DNA of 64,000 nt from Tenacibaculum agarivorans (GCF_001936575.1 NZ_MSMP01000008.1:62001-126000); one strand, 5' to 3'. Positions 1 to 9,309 are shown, counted from the stretch's first letter. The notes: generated by a model from the letters alone, not told the origin. Translations and numbers: made by a program.

Positions 1-5
1 GTGAA

Positions 6-88
6 GAAGTAATCTGTTGATCTAAGAGTGAGAATTTCGTTTTTTAAGATAAAGATTGCTTCATCCGTTGCACTTTTTCGCAATGACA
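6..88. repeat. Dispersed intergenic repeat, type A, copy 1
   Basis: The stretch runs from GAAGTAATCTGTT to GATTGCTTC and then CGCAATGACA. The same order of blocks recurs at about 4661-4730 (GAAGTAATCT, AGATTGCTTC, CGCAATTACA). The two outer blocks are imperfect inverted repeats of each other, so a hairpin can form. Seen directly; that it is a genome-wide family is inference from similar elements in other flavobacterial genomes. Confidence 0.65.
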
Positions 89-104
89 GTATTAGAAAAG
101 TAAA

Positions 105-223
105 TGTCAGTTCGAGTGATTTTTATAAAGTGATAACGGAATAAAAATCGTATCGAGAACAGTTCATAAACAAAACATTTCTTGATAAAAAGTATTACGA
201 AGAATTTCATTTGAAGTGATAAT
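105..223. repeat. Dispersed intergenic repeat, type B, copy 1 (degraded)
   Basis: It starts TGTCAGTTCGAGTGATTTT and continues through AAAGTG-TAACGG and TATCGAGAAC. It is closely similar to 62806-62926. The right end here (TTTGAAGTGATAA) is more diverged than in copy 2, where a clear terminal inverted repeat is visible. No open reading frame is associated. Together with the type A element it fills the 241 bases before the first gene. Confidence 0.7.
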
Positions 224-241
224 AAAGTTTATAATAAAAGC

Positions 242-1417
242 ATGAAACTTAAAAATTTTTTAATTGTAATGACATTGGTTGCAGTGGTAAGTGATTATTT
301 ACTGCATCCTTTTTATCCACAATTTTTTGAGCTTCGTTTTGGAATCAAAGATCCAGAATTAGTCGGGTACTACTTTGCTGCAATTTGTTTTATGGTAATG
401 ATTGCATTCCCTTTTTGGGCATACATATCTAAAAAAGTAGCAGAACTAAACATATTAATATATACACAGTGTATAGCAGGAATATTAGCATTGTATTGTT
501 GGTATACAAATTCATATCTTAATTTCTGGATTGTATCTCTTATCATGATTATTTTTAAAGGAAGCTATTTACTAGTATATCCCTACATACTTAAAATAAT
601 TACAAAAGAAGAGCATCCAAAAACCATTGGTTTACTATCAGTAGTTGTGCATTTAGGTGGGATTTTAGGAGCAGTTATCGGTGGGTTAACGGTTGATCTT
701 ATAGATCCAAGAAATATCTTTCTAATTATGGCAGCCGGAGATTTTATTCAAATGGTAATGAGTGCTTATGTACTTAAAAAAGATGCTTATGATACAGGAT
801 TAGTTGTTGCAGAAGAAGTACAAAAAGATAGAAGATTAATACCTAAAGGCTTCATTTTAAAGCTAGGTTTAATAACAATGATATTATATTTCAGTGATTT
901 CTTAATAAGACCTTTCTTTTCGTTATACTGGGAAAGCTTTTCGTCCTTTAAAACCAAATTTGTTTCAGGATCTGTCTATGCCATTCCTGGTTTTGTAGCA
1001 TTAATTACGTTGTGGGTTAATAATAGGCGAAAAACAGAAGAAGGCTATAAAGGTATTATTAATGCTTTATGTGTTGCATTAATTGGTCTTTTCTTGCAAG
1101 GTATTCCTTCAGATATTTTTGTAGTTACTGGAAGAATAATTTACGGTTGGGCTATATTCCAAGGTGTAGTAAAATTCGATATTTTATTATTTGAGTTAAG
1201 TACTCCTGAATCTTATGCTATAGATTATAGTAAAATTCATTTTTTTCAAAATTTAGGAGTGCTATTAGCTTCTTTAAGTGTAGGGGTAGTAGTCGATAAT
1301 TTTGGTTTACAAATACCATTTACTATTGCTTTATCAGGATTTATTATAACACTGATGTTATACTTCTTTGTATTTAAATCAGTAAGAGTTACCCACAAAC
1401 AATTAGCTAAAACCTAA
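242..1417 (+). CDS. MFS transporter, likely siderophore exporter
   Basis: 391 residues, hydrophobic throughout with about 11-12 predicted membrane segments, starting with a helix at residues 5-25. A glycine-rich helix near 130-150 (GGILGAVIGG) is typical of major facilitator permeases. It lies 3 bases upstream of the acyltransferase-NIS synthetase fusion on the same strand, so it should be cotranscribed. In NIS siderophore loci the MFS protein usually exports the finished siderophore across the inner membrane. The MFS fold is well supported; the substrate is inferred only from context. Repeats fill the upstream 241 bases, and I found no clear TTG/TAnnTTTG promoter there. Confidence 0.8.
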   Translation: MKLKNFLIVMTLVAVVSDYLLHPFYPQFFELRFGIKDPELVGYYFAAICFMVMIAFPFWAYISKKVAELNILIYTQCIAGILALYCWYTNSYLNFWIVSLIMIIFKGSYLLVYPYILKIITKEEHPKTIGLLSVVVHLGGILGAVIGGLTVDLIDPRNIFLIMAAGDFIQMVMSAYVLKKDAYDTGLVVAEEVQKDRRLIPKGFILKLGLITMILYFSDFLIRPFFSLYWESFSSFKTKFVSGSVYAIPGFVALITLWVNNRRKTEEGYKGIINALCVALIGLFLQGIPSDIFVVTGRIIYGWAIFQGVVKFDILLFELSTPESYAIDYSKIHFFQNLGVLLASLSVGVVVDNFGLQIPFTIALSGFIITLMLYFFVFKSVRVTHKQLAKT

Positions 1418-1420
1418 ATT

Positions 1421-3841
1421 ATGAAAGATGAAAATATAATCTTTAACACAAAATATAAAGGTTTTGGAACAATCTCAATTCGTCCTTTTAGTGTAGAAGA
1501 AGACAGTCAGTTTTTACACACTTGGGTTACGCAAGAATATGCAGTCTTCTGGGAAATGCAGAACGCAACTTTAGCAGATGTAAAAGAAGAATATACAAAG
1601 TTATTAGAGCCAGATCATTATGGTGTTTATGTGGGACTATTTAATAATGAACCAGCTTTTGTACTAGAACGTTACGATCCTAAACAAGATATCATTACTA
1701 ATTATTACAATGCTAAGTCCACTGATAGTGGTGTACATATTATTGTGGCCCCACCAAAGCAACCTAAAGTAGCTAATTTTACTTGGTATATGTTTCGATC
1801 GATAATGGATTTTGTCTTCCAAAATTCAAAAATCAATAGAATACTTGTAGAACCAGATATTCGAAATAAAAAAATGTTTGCGCTATGCCAAAGAATTGGT
1901 TTTACACTGGATGAAGTTGTTGAGTTACCTCATAAAACAGCACAACTAGCATTTTTAACCAAAGAAAATTACGTAGAAAAAATACAATCATTTTTACCTT
2001 CAAAACGAACTCCGATGAACACGTTAGATAATGTGGTATCTCCACAGCAATCCACTCAACATATACAACCAAAAGTTTGGCAACAAGCCAATAGATTATT
2101 AATCAAAAAAGCATTATGTGAGTTTTCACATGAGTTGTTAATTCAACCTGAAGCTATTAGTGAACTAGAAAACGGTTATAAACATTATAAAGTTTCGGCA
2201 GATAACGCAGAAATTATATATGAATTTAATGCGAAGCCAATGGCCTTAAATCACTATGTAATTGATGAGTATTCTATTCAAAAAACAAATAAAGGTGAAT
2301 CAACAGAGTTGGATGCTATATTCTTTATTAAAGAATTTAGAAAAGCGTTAGGTATTGCAGATGAAAAAATGCCTGTTTATCTAGAAGAAATCATAAGTAC
2401 ATTATATGGAAGTGCATTCAAAATTACGAAAGGTAATCCCACTGCTGAGGAGTTGGCCGCAGCTGATTTTCAAACGATAGAACAATCAATGACCGAAGGA
2501 CATCCTGGTTTTGTAGCTAACAATGGAAGAATCGGTTTTGATAGCACAGATTATAGATCTTACGCTCCCGAAGCAGGGAATTCATTTTCTTTATTATGGT
2601 TAGCAGGACATAAGAGTAAGGCAGTATATGCAGCTTTAGAATCGTTACCCTATGAGAAATTAATTCAACAAGAATTAGATACCAATACTATTGAGAAGTT
2701 TAACTCAATTATAGAAGAAAAGGGAGGTAATCCAAAAGATTATTTATTTCTTCCAATACATCCATGGCAATGGTTCAATAAATTGGCCAATATTTTTGCA
2801 CCTGAAGTAGCAAAACGAGATTTAATTTGTTTAGGTTATAGTCCAGATCAATATTTGGCGCAGCAATCTATTAGAACATTATTCAATACAACAGATCCCC
2901 AAAAATTCTACACCAAATCTGCCTTATCAATTTTAAATATGGGCTTTATGAGAGGTTTACCATTATATTACCTTGGTACAGCTCCTAAGATGGCAGTTTG
3001 GTTGGAGAATTTGTTGTATAACGATCCTTATATCCAAGAAAATGGATTCAGAATGTTAAGTGAAATAGGATCTATAAGTTATGTAAATCCATATTTTGAA
3101 GAGTTTGGACCACACAACGATTATAATAAAATGTTAGCTTCATTATGGAGAGAAAGTCCTTATTCAGTAGTAAAAGATAATCAAAAGCCAATAACTATGG
3201 CAGCTTTACTCCATATTGATCATCATGGTAATGCATTGCTACCAGAATTAATAAAAGATTCTGGATTATCTGTAGACAATTGGATTCGTCAATATTTGAA
3301 AACATATTTGAGTCCAATGTTACATTGTTTCTACTACTATGACTTAGTATTTATGCCACATGGAGAAAATATAATCATGGTTTTAGAAAATAATATTCCT
3401 GTATATGCTTTACTGAAAGATATTACTGAAGAAGCCTGTATTTTAAGTTCAGAGGTTGAATTGCCAGAGCATTTAAAAAGAATGTATGCTCCAGTGCCTG
3501 AAGATGTAAAATTATTGTCAATTTTTACAGATATGTTTGATGGATTCTTCCGTTTTCTAGCGCCAATACTATATGAGCATGCAAATTATGGAGAACATCA
3601 TTTTTGGGAACTTGTGGCGGAAAATGTATTAGAGTATCAAGCTAAATTTCCACAATTATCAGATAAATTTGAACGCTATGATATGTTTGCTAGCGATTTT
3701 AAATTGTCATGTTTAAATAGGTTACAATTGAATAATCATAAGCAGATGATTGATTTAGACGATCCTGTTGCTTTATTACAATTTGCAGGAAAATTAATGA
3801 ATCCAATAGCTCAGTTTAAATCTTTAGAAATATCATTATGA
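1421..3841 (+). CDS. Fused GNAT acyltransferase-NIS siderophore synthetase
   Basis: 806 residues in two domains. Residues about 8-185 are an AlcB/IucB-type GNAT acyltransferase (GVHIIVAP, LVEPDIRN, RIGFTL) that would acylate an N-hydroxylated diamine with acetyl- or succinyl-CoA. After a polar linker, about 216-800 is an IucA/IucC (NIS) synthetase with STLYGSAFK near 326, TEGHPGFVANNGRIGF near 358, PIHPWQW near 445, SILNMGFMRG near 502 and HGENIIMVLENN near 647. This family adenylates a carboxylate and condenses it with an amine or hydroxylamine. The DfoC-like fusion architecture is known from desferrioxamine loci, so a hydroxamate of the bisucaberin/desferrioxamine type is plausible but not proven. 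The TGA overlaps the next start codon (ATGA). Confidence 0.9.
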   Translation: MKDENIIFNTKYKGFGTISIRPFSVEEDSQFLHTWVTQEYAVFWEMQNATLADVKEEYTKLLEPDHYGVYVGLFNNEPAFVLERYDPKQDIITNYYNAKSTDSGVHIIVAPPKQPKVANFTWYMFRSIMDFVFQNSKINRILVEPDIRNKKMFALCQRIGFTLDEVVELPHKTAQLAFLTKENYVEKIQSFLPSKRTPMNTLDNVVSPQQSTQHIQPKVWQQANRLLIKKALCEFSHELLIQPEAISELENGYKHYKVSADNAEIIYEFNAKPMALNHYVIDEYSIQKTNKGESTELDAIFFIKEFRKALGIADEKMPVYLEEIISTLYGSAFKITKGNPTAEELAAADFQTIEQSMTEGHPGFVANNGRIGFDSTDYRSYAPEAGNSFSLLWLAGHKSKAVYAALESLPYEKLIQQELDTNTIEKFNSIIEEKGGNPKDYLFLPIHPWQWFNKLANIFAPEVAKRDLICLGYSPDQYLAQQSIRTLFNTTDPQKFYTKSALSILNMGFMRGLPLYYLGTAPKMAVWLENLLYNDPYIQENGFRMLSEIGSISYVNPYFEEFGPHNDYNKMLASLWRESPYSVVKDNQKPITMAALLHIDHHGNALLPELIKDSGLSVDNWIRQYLKTYLSPMLHCFYYYDLVFMPHGENIIMVLENNIPVYALLKDITEEACILSSEVELPEHLKRMYAPVPEDVKLLSIFTDMFDGFFRFLAPILYEHANYGEHHFWELVAENVLEYQAKFPQLSDKFERYDMFASDFKLSCLNRLQLNNHKQMIDLDDPVALLQFAGKLMNPIAQFKSLEISL

Positions 3842-4404
3842 TTTCAACAACAAAAATAATTTTCACTAAAAATATTGAAGGTTTAGGAGAAATGAGTATA
3901 CGATCATTTGATATTGAAACAGATATTGAATTATTGTATAGCTGGGTAACCAAACCCTATGCAAAATACTGGGGAATGTTAGGGCATACTATTGATGAAG
4001 TAAAGGCAGAGTATCAAGAAATAGAAGAAAACCCACATCATCATACATTTATTGGAATGTTAAATGACCAACCTATCTTTTTAATGGAGCGTTATAAGGC
4101 AGATAAAGATATTATAGCAGAACATTACGATGCAAAAGATGATGATTACGGAATGCACATTCTTGTAGCACCAGTACAAAAAAGAATATCGCAATTCACA
4201 TGGCATGTATTTTCTACGGTTATGGAGTATTTTTTCAGTTTACCGTATGTGAATAGAGTAGTGGTGGAACCAGACATGAATAATGAAAAAATACATGTTT
4301 TAAATAAAAAGGCAGGGTTTGTATATCAAAAAAATATAGAGCTGCCAGATAAAGTAGCTTCCTTGGCTTTTTGTACGAGATATGATTTTTACACATCACT
4401 TTAA
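3838..4404 (+). CDS. AlcB/IucB-like GNAT acyltransferase
   Basis: 188 residues forming a stand-alone GNAT acyltransferase of the siderophore type. It aligns along its whole length with the N-terminal domain of the preceding fusion: MSIRSFDIETD versus ISIRPFSVEED, GMHILVAP versus GVHIIVAP, VVEPDMNNEK versus LVEPDIRNKK. The shared GxHI-hVAP and EPD blocks are the conserved core of this family, which transfers an acyl group from CoA to an N-hydroxy-amine. It starts within the stop of the upstream gene (ATGA overlap), implying translational coupling. It looks like the unfused half of a duplicated module whose partner is the synthetase at 4735. The acyl donor cannot be told from sequence. Confidence 0.88.
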   Translation: MISTTKIIFTKNIEGLGEMSIRSFDIETDIELLYSWVTKPYAKYWGMLGHTIDEVKAEYQEIEENPHHHTFIGMLNDQPIFLMERYKADKDIIAEHYDAKDDDYGMHILVAPVQKRISQFTWHVFSTVMEYFFSLPYVNRVVVEPDMNNEKIHVLNKKAGFVYQKNIELPDKVASLAFCTRYDFYTSL

Positions 4405-4734
4405 AGATTTGGAAACTTATAAAATGTCATTACGCTGTTCGAAAAAAAATACTAAGAATGGTTAATGACATTTAAGTAACTAAATTCTTATCCTAAATCT
4501 TGATTTTTGCGAATCCTGTCTTGAGCGAAGCCGAAAGGTTGTATCAAGACAAAGGAGGGTAGAAATTATTAATTCACGAATCATTTTAAGTGACTCATTT
4601 AAAATATATAATAAAAAGATATCATTGCTAGCGCGATCTGAACAAAGTCGAAGTGTAAAAGAAGTAATCTGTTTCTCGAATATGAGATTGCTTCACTACG
4701 TTTTACTTCGTTCGCAATTACAAACAGAATAAAA
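4405..4734. repeat. 330-base gap with repeat elements inside the siderophore operon
   Basis: No gene is supported here. A block at 4517-4555 (TGTCTTGAGCGAAGCCGAAAGG) and a related one at 4634-4655 (GATCTGAACAAAGTCGAAGTG) belong to a short motif common between genes in Bacteroidota. 4661-4730 is the second copy of the type A repeat found at 6-88. ATTCACGAAT occurs at 4572-4581, matching the candidate operator near 18.9 kb, possibly by chance. The insertion separates the second acyltransferase from the second synthetase and may contain a termination or processing site. Confidence 0.6.
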
Positions 4735-6558
4735 ATGACAAATACAAACATATTGCATCTACAACTCGACTCTTGGGAATATGTTAACAGACAACTCATT
4801 AAAAAAGCAATTAGTGAATTTTCTCATGAGTTAATTCTAAAGCCTGTAACCGTTGAAAACAAAGTAAGCGGTAACAGGTATTCAATTACAACCGATGATC
4901 TTCAATATGTATATCATTTCGAAGCCAAGATTTTTATGTTAGATCATTGGTTTGTAGATGCTGATAGTATTAGTAAGACAGATGAAAATGATAATGAAAT
5001 TCTGCTAGATGCTTTACAATTCATAACAGAATTTAAGAGCAAACTAGGAATTCCTGATGAGTTTTTAGCTACGTATTTAGAAGAAATTACAAGTACACTT
5101 TCTGGAGCAGCATATAAGTATACTAATGAGGAATTTTCAGCTGCTGAATTAGCATTACAAAGTTTTCAAGAAATAGAGCATGCAATGACTGAAGGACATC
5201 CTTGTTTTGTAGCTAATAATGGAAGAATCGGTTTTACTATTAATGATTATCATTCATACGCACCAGAAACAAATAAACCTTTCAATATATTTTGGATTGC
5301 AGCTCATAAAAAGTATGCAACATATACAGCTATTGAAAGTTTTGAATATAAATCATTATTAGAAAATGAACTTGGCCCTTTTAAAATAGCTGCATTTAAA
5401 CAAGAAATTGAGAATAACCATTGTAATGTAGACGATTATATTTTAATGCCAGTCCATCCATGGCAATGGACGAATAAAGTTGTGCATGTATTCGCAGCAG
5501 ATATCGCTCAAAAAAATATTATTCTTGTTGGACAAAGTGAAGATAAATTCTCAGCGCAACAGTCTATTAGAACTTTGTTTAATATAAGTAATCCACATAA
5601 ACTGTATACCAAAACAGCACTTTCTATCCTAAATATGGGATTCATGCGTGGTCTTTCTCCTTATTATATGCAAAGTACACCACCTATTACTCAATGGATT
5701 ACTGATTTATTAGAAAATGATTCGTATTTGAATGCTAATGGCTTTACCATGTTAGGTGAAGTGGCTACTGTGGGGTATCATAATCATTATTACGAAGTAT
5801 TAGGAAAAACAAATCCACACAATAAAATGTTATCAGCATTATGGCGAGAAAGTCCTTTCACTAAAATAGCTTCTAATCAACGCGTATTAACTATGGCTGC
5901 TTTATTGCATGTAGACGCTAAAGAAAATTCATTAGTAGCTGGTTTGATAAAAGCATCTCCATACAATGCAACTACTTGGGTAAAACACTATTTAAAAGCA
6001 TATTTAGCACCATTATTACATTGTTTTTACAAATATGAGTTTGTGTTTATGCCGCATGGAGAAAATTTAATTTTAGTATTGGAAAACCATACACCAACAT
6101 ATGCTTTAATGAAAGATATTACTGAAGAAGTAATTGTATTTAATAAAGAAATGGAACTTCCAAAGCATGTGGACCGTTTATATACAGAAACTTCAGACAA
6201 AATGAAGGTGTTGTCCATATTTACTGATGTTTTTGATTGCTTTTTCAGATTTCTAGGACAACAATTAGATAGTTATGCTAATTTATCTGAAGATCGATTC
6301 TGGAAGTTAGTTGCAGATTGTATCTATGAGTATCAAGAAGAATTTCCTGAGTTCAAAGATAAATATGAGCGATACGATTTATTTGTTGATGAGTTTGATC
6401 GTTGTTGTTTAAACAGATTACAATTGGGAAATACAAAGCAAATGTTGAATCTAGCAGATCCAATTGAGAGCTTAAAACTTGTTGGAACTCTTGAAAACCC
6501 AATAGCTAAATTTAAAAAAAGAACCATTATTTCTAATACCATTTCAGCATTTAGTTAA
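4735..6558 (+). CDS. NIS siderophore synthetase (IucA/IucC family)
   Basis: 607 residues, the usual length for a stand-alone NIS synthetase. Conserved blocks are STLSGAAYK near 120, TEGHPCFVANNGRIGF near 152, PVHPWQW near 240, SILNMGFMRG near 296 and HGENLILVLEN near 441. These are the ATP- and carboxylate-binding motifs of the family. It is strongly similar throughout to the C-terminal domain of the fusion at 1421, so the two are paralogues. It probably performs another condensation, or the macrocyclisation, of the same siderophore. The start is the ATG at 4735, placed directly after a repeat. Only one base separates it from the nitroreductase gene. Confidence 0.92.
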   Translation: MTNTNILHLQLDSWEYVNRQLIKKAISEFSHELILKPVTVENKVSGNRYSITTDDLQYVYHFEAKIFMLDHWFVDADSISKTDENDNEILLDALQFITEFKSKLGIPDEFLATYLEEITSTLSGAAYKYTNEEFSAAELALQSFQEIEHAMTEGHPCFVANNGRIGFTINDYHSYAPETNKPFNIFWIAAHKKYATYTAIESFEYKSLLENELGPFKIAAFKQEIENNHCNVDDYILMPVHPWQWTNKVVHVFAADIAQKNIILVGQSEDKFSAQQSIRTLFNISNPHKLYTKTALSILNMGFMRGLSPYYMQSTPPITQWITDLLENDSYLNANGFTMLGEVATVGYHNHYYEVLGKTNPHNKMLSALWRESPFTKIASNQRVLTMAALLHVDAKENSLVAGLIKASPYNATTWVKHYLKAYLAPLLHCFYKYEFVFMPHGENLILVLENHTPTYALMKDITEEVIVFNKEMELPKHVDRLYTETSDKMKVLSIFTDVFDCFFRFLGQQLDSYANLSEDRFWKLVADCIYEYQEEFPEFKDKYERYDLFVDEFDRCCLNRLQLGNTKQMLNLADPIESLKLVGTLENPIAKFKKRTIISNTISAFS

Positions 6559-6559
6559 G

Positions 6560-7138
6560 ATGAATTTTGAAGAAATTACAAAACTAATCAGAGAACGAAA
6601 AACGACATATGCGTATGATTTCTCTGATCAAAAAGTTGATAAAGAAACTATTGAAGCCGTAGTTTCAAATGCACTTTGGGCGCCAACACATAAATTAACA
6701 CAGCCATGGCGTTTTGTAGTGTTACAGGGAAAACATCAACAAGAATTAGGAGAGTTTATGGCAGAGTATTATAGGAGACTATATTCTGAAGAGGATTTTC
6801 CTAATGATCGTTATGAAGCAACTAAAAGGTATGCAGAAAATGCCACTTTACTAGCGCTAATATTTCAACCTAGCAAAAGAGCACAACTGCCAGAATGGGA
6901 AGAAGTTGCTGCTATTTCATGTGCTGTACAGAATATGTGGTTAAGTTGTACGGCTTTGGATATAGGTTGCTATTGGGATACTGCTGGAGCAACTATGGAA
7001 TATGGTAAAAGAATAGCATTAGATGAAGGAGAAAGATTTCTTGGAATCTTTTTTATGGGACATTTAAAAGATGAAATAGAATCAGGTAATCGAAGAAGAA
7101 AACCATTATCTAAAAAATTAAGTTGGACAAAAAACTAA
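6560..7138 (+). CDS. Nitroreductase-family FMN oxidoreductase
   Basis: 192 residues with the nitroreductase fold signature. RERKTTYAYDF near the start fits FMN phosphate binding, WAPTHKLTQPWRFVVL lies near 42-57, and AAISCAVQNMWLSC near 113-126 is the dimer-interface helix. These proteins are small cytoplasmic FMN homodimers using NAD(P)H. The gene is sandwiched without gaps in the siderophore operon (1 base after the NIS synthetase, 3 bases before the next). A role in precursor modification or ferric-siderophore reduction is possible but unproven. Family assignment is firm; substrate is unknown. Confidence 0.82.
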   Translation: MNFEEITKLIRERKTTYAYDFSDQKVDKETIEAVVSNALWAPTHKLTQPWRFVVLQGKHQQELGEFMAEYYRRLYSEEDFPNDRYEATKRYAENATLLALIFQPSKRAQLPEWEEVAAISCAVQNMWLSCTALDIGCYWDTAGATMEYGKRIALDEGERFLGIFFMGHLKDEIESGNRRRKPLSKKLSWTKN

Positions 7139-7141
7139 ATC

Positions 7142-8248
7142 ATGAATCAAACAACAACTAAAAGAATACTAGAATTAGATTTAACAAAAGGTTTAGGTGT
7201 ATTTCTAATTCCAATGGCACATACATTATTAATCTATGGAACTTCTCAAACACAAGAGACTGATTGGTTAGGACTTATAGTTCATTTTTTTGGAAAATGG
7301 GCAGGTATTTTTATTATTTCAATGGGGTTTTCCTATGCACTTTCTAATAAGCATACCATAAAAAGTTCAATAAAGCGAGGTTTATTATTACTTGGAGCAG
7401 GATATGTGATGAACTTTTTAAAATTTATAGTACCGTTATTTTTAGGCTTAATTCCTGATAGCTTTATAGAAGCTTATGGATGGACATCACCACCTACTTT
7501 TAATAACATGGTATATATGATACTTACCGGTGATATTCTACAATTTGCAGGAATGTGTTTATTATTTATGGGTATAGTAGATAAACTAGTGAAAAAGTTT
7601 AATAAATGGATACCAATTTATATTGCTATTGCAGTATTAGTTTTAGTAGAATTTATTAGAGGTTTTAGATTAGGAATATCTGGTGTAGATTATATATTAG
7701 ATTTACTTTGGGGTAATCAATGGAATGTGTATTTTCCTGTCTTTCCATGGATTGGATTCATTTTAGTGGGAATGTTTTTTGGATATTGGTTCAAAGAAGT
7801 GAAAAGGGATATTAGAATGATATTTTTACGAATGTTTCACTTTGGTTTGCCACTAACAATTATTGGAGTAGTATTATGTTATATGAATTATGATTTTCAT
7901 ATGCGAGATTATTTTCATCTAGGTATCGGTGGATTTATCTATTTATTGGGATGGAATTTAATGTCTTTTACTTTGTGTTACTATCTAGTAAAAAAGTATA
8001 AAGGAAATAAAGTATTAGACTTTTTTTATTACTGTAGTCAAAAAATTACATCTATCTACATCATCCAATGGGTAGTTATTTGTTGGGGTATGGGAATTTT
8101 CGGATATCATAATCAAACAACTAAAGGAGTAATTCCATTAATGATTGTATTTACCGTAATAACGTTTGGAATTCAAAAAATTATAGATCAAATTTCATTT
8201 AAAAATCAAAAACACAAGCAAAAATCACTTAAAGATGTTCCTGTATAA
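7142..8248 (+). CDS. Multipass membrane protein, HGSNAT/DUF1624-like acyltransferase
   Basis: 368 residues, about 9-10 membrane segments. The N-terminus (RILELDLTKGLGVFLIPMAHTLL) resembles the R-x3-LD-x-x-(K/R)G-x-x-h-x6-H opening of the heparan-alpha-glucosaminide N-acetyltransferase/DUF1624 and acyltransferase-3 groups, which move acyl groups across a membrane. It is the last plus-strand gene of the siderophore operon and ends one base from the convergent AraC gene. It might acylate the siderophore or an envelope molecule. The fold is recognisable; assignment to one of the two acyltransferase groups is uncertain and the substrate is unknown. Confidence 0.6.
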   Translation: MNQTTTKRILELDLTKGLGVFLIPMAHTLLIYGTSQTQETDWLGLIVHFFGKWAGIFIISMGFSYALSNKHTIKSSIKRGLLLLGAGYVMNFLKFIVPLFLGLIPDSFIEAYGWTSPPTFNNMVYMILTGDILQFAGMCLLFMGIVDKLVKKFNKWIPIYIAIAVLVLVEFIRGFRLGISGVDYILDLLWGNQWNVYFPVFPWIGFILVGMFFGYWFKEVKRDIRMIFLRMFHFGLPLTIIGVVLCYMNYDFHMRDYFHLGIGGFIYLLGWNLMSFTLCYYLVKKYKGNKVLDFFYYCSQKITSIYIIQWVVICWGMGIFGYHNQTTKGVIPLMIVFTVITFGIQKIIDQISFKNQKHKQKSLKDVPV

Positions 8249-8249
8249 C

Positions 8250-9215
8250 TTATAAGTTCTCTTTTCTGAATTTTTTTGGAGTAATACCTTCAGTTTTTTT
8301 AAAAGCAGCTGTAAAATGTGTAGGATTTTTATAGCCTACTAATTCTGCTATTTCATAAATAGGTTTTGAACTCGTTAATAATAAGTCTTTGGCAGCTATC
8401 ATTCGTTCATGAGATGCAAATTCAAAAATGGTGACTCCAAAATTATTCTTAAACTCTTTTTTCAATTGAAATTCATTCAAGTATACTTTTCTAGAAAGCT
8501 CATGAATTGAAAACTGTACATCCAAGTTGTTTTTAATAAGGTCTTTGGCTAAATAAATTTTCTTTACTACGGTTGAGTTATTCATACCTTTTTTTTCATT
8601 TTCAAACTGAAGCATGAGTAACTCCAATACTTTAGATTCTAAAAAAAGACGTTTTAATAAACCTTTTTTATCATCAGAAAGTATTTCATTGATAATCGAT
8701 TGTGTCTTATAATCTAAATGATTAGAAAAGTTTTCTTTTAAGTTTTCAATTGAAAAATTCTTGTAAATAGGAAAAGAGTTGGCTAACTGATGTTTTTGTA
8801 TGAATGTATCAGATATTTTAATGATAATTTCATGTATTAGTGTTTTTCTAGGATAGAAAATATAGCCGTTAGTGGTATTAACAAATGTAATACAGCTTTC
8901 CATCTCTTCTTGGACTAATTCAATCTGTGGCTCAGATACATAGATTTTTTTCTCGCCTTTCACTAAAAAAGAAAGAAGTAATGAATCTTTTTCAAAAAAG
9001 CCATTAATTTTAATATCATGATGAAACTCTACTTCTCTTTTTATAAGCATTAAGCCATCAAAATTCCAACAAAAAATTTCGCCTGTTCCAAAAGAGTTTT
9101 TAATGGAATAATGCTCAGTAGTTAAACCACAATTTTGATTTTTCACTTTTGTAACAAGGAGATCATTTAAAATCTGTTGATTATCTGAACCAACTTGTAT
9201 GTTGATAGTTTGCAT
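8250..9215 (-). CDS. AraC-family transcriptional regulator
   Basis: 321 residues. The C-terminal 100 residues hold the two helix-turn-helix units (IHELSRKVYLNEFQLKKEF and IYEIAELVGYKNPTHFTAAF) ending in GITPKKFR, the classic AraC signature. The N-terminal two thirds would be the ligand-sensing part. It resembles PchR-type regulators that sense a ferric siderophore and activate the receptor gene. It converges with the biosynthetic operon and diverges from the TonB receptor gene at 9383, the usual place for such an activator. Regulation by ferric siderophore is inferred from context. Confidence 0.88.
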   Translation of the reverse strand: MQTINIQVGSDNQQILNDLLVTKVKNQNCGLTTEHYSIKNSFGTGEIFCWNFDGLMLIKREVEFHHDIKINGFFEKDSLLLSFLVKGEKKIYVSEPQIELVQEEMESCITFVNTTNGYIFYPRKTLIHEIIIKISDTFIQKHQLANSFPIYKNFSIENLKENFSNHLDYKTQSIINEILSDDKKGLLKRLFLESKVLELLMLQFENEKKGMNNSTVVKKIYLAKDLIKNNLDVQFSIHELSRKVYLNEFQLKKEFKNNFGVTIFEFASHERMIAAKDLLLTSSKPIYEIAELVGYKNPTHFTAAFKKTEGITPKKFRKENL

Positions 9216-9267
9216 AGTTCGTCATTTTTTTTCCCACATACGTCATTTATTAGAGGCATTCAGTTGA

Positions 9268-9275
9268 TACTTTTG
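9268..9275 (+). promoter_or_regulatory. Candidate -7 box for the TonB receptor operon
   Basis: TACTTTTG matches the Bacteroidota -7 consensus TAnnTTTG. No TTG is seen 19-21 bases upstream, so the promoter may depend on an activator such as the divergent AraC protein. The leader to the receptor start is about 100 bases. Confidence 0.45.
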
Positions 9276-9290
9276 CGGACAGAATATTCT

Positions 9291-9309
9291 ATTTAAAATA
9301 ATTCTAAAT
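9291..9309. promoter_or_regulatory. Candidate 19-bp iron-repressor palindrome
   Basis: ATTTAAAATAATTCTAAAT is a near-perfect inverted repeat (ATTTArAATwATTyTAAAT). It lies just downstream of the predicted transcription start of the receptor operon, where a repressor would block transcription. Its 19-bp size and symmetry fit Fur- or DtxR-type iron sites. A weaker partial match (ATTTAATAAGTCTAAAT) lies near 9358-9374. Which repressor binds is not known. Confidence 0.5.
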
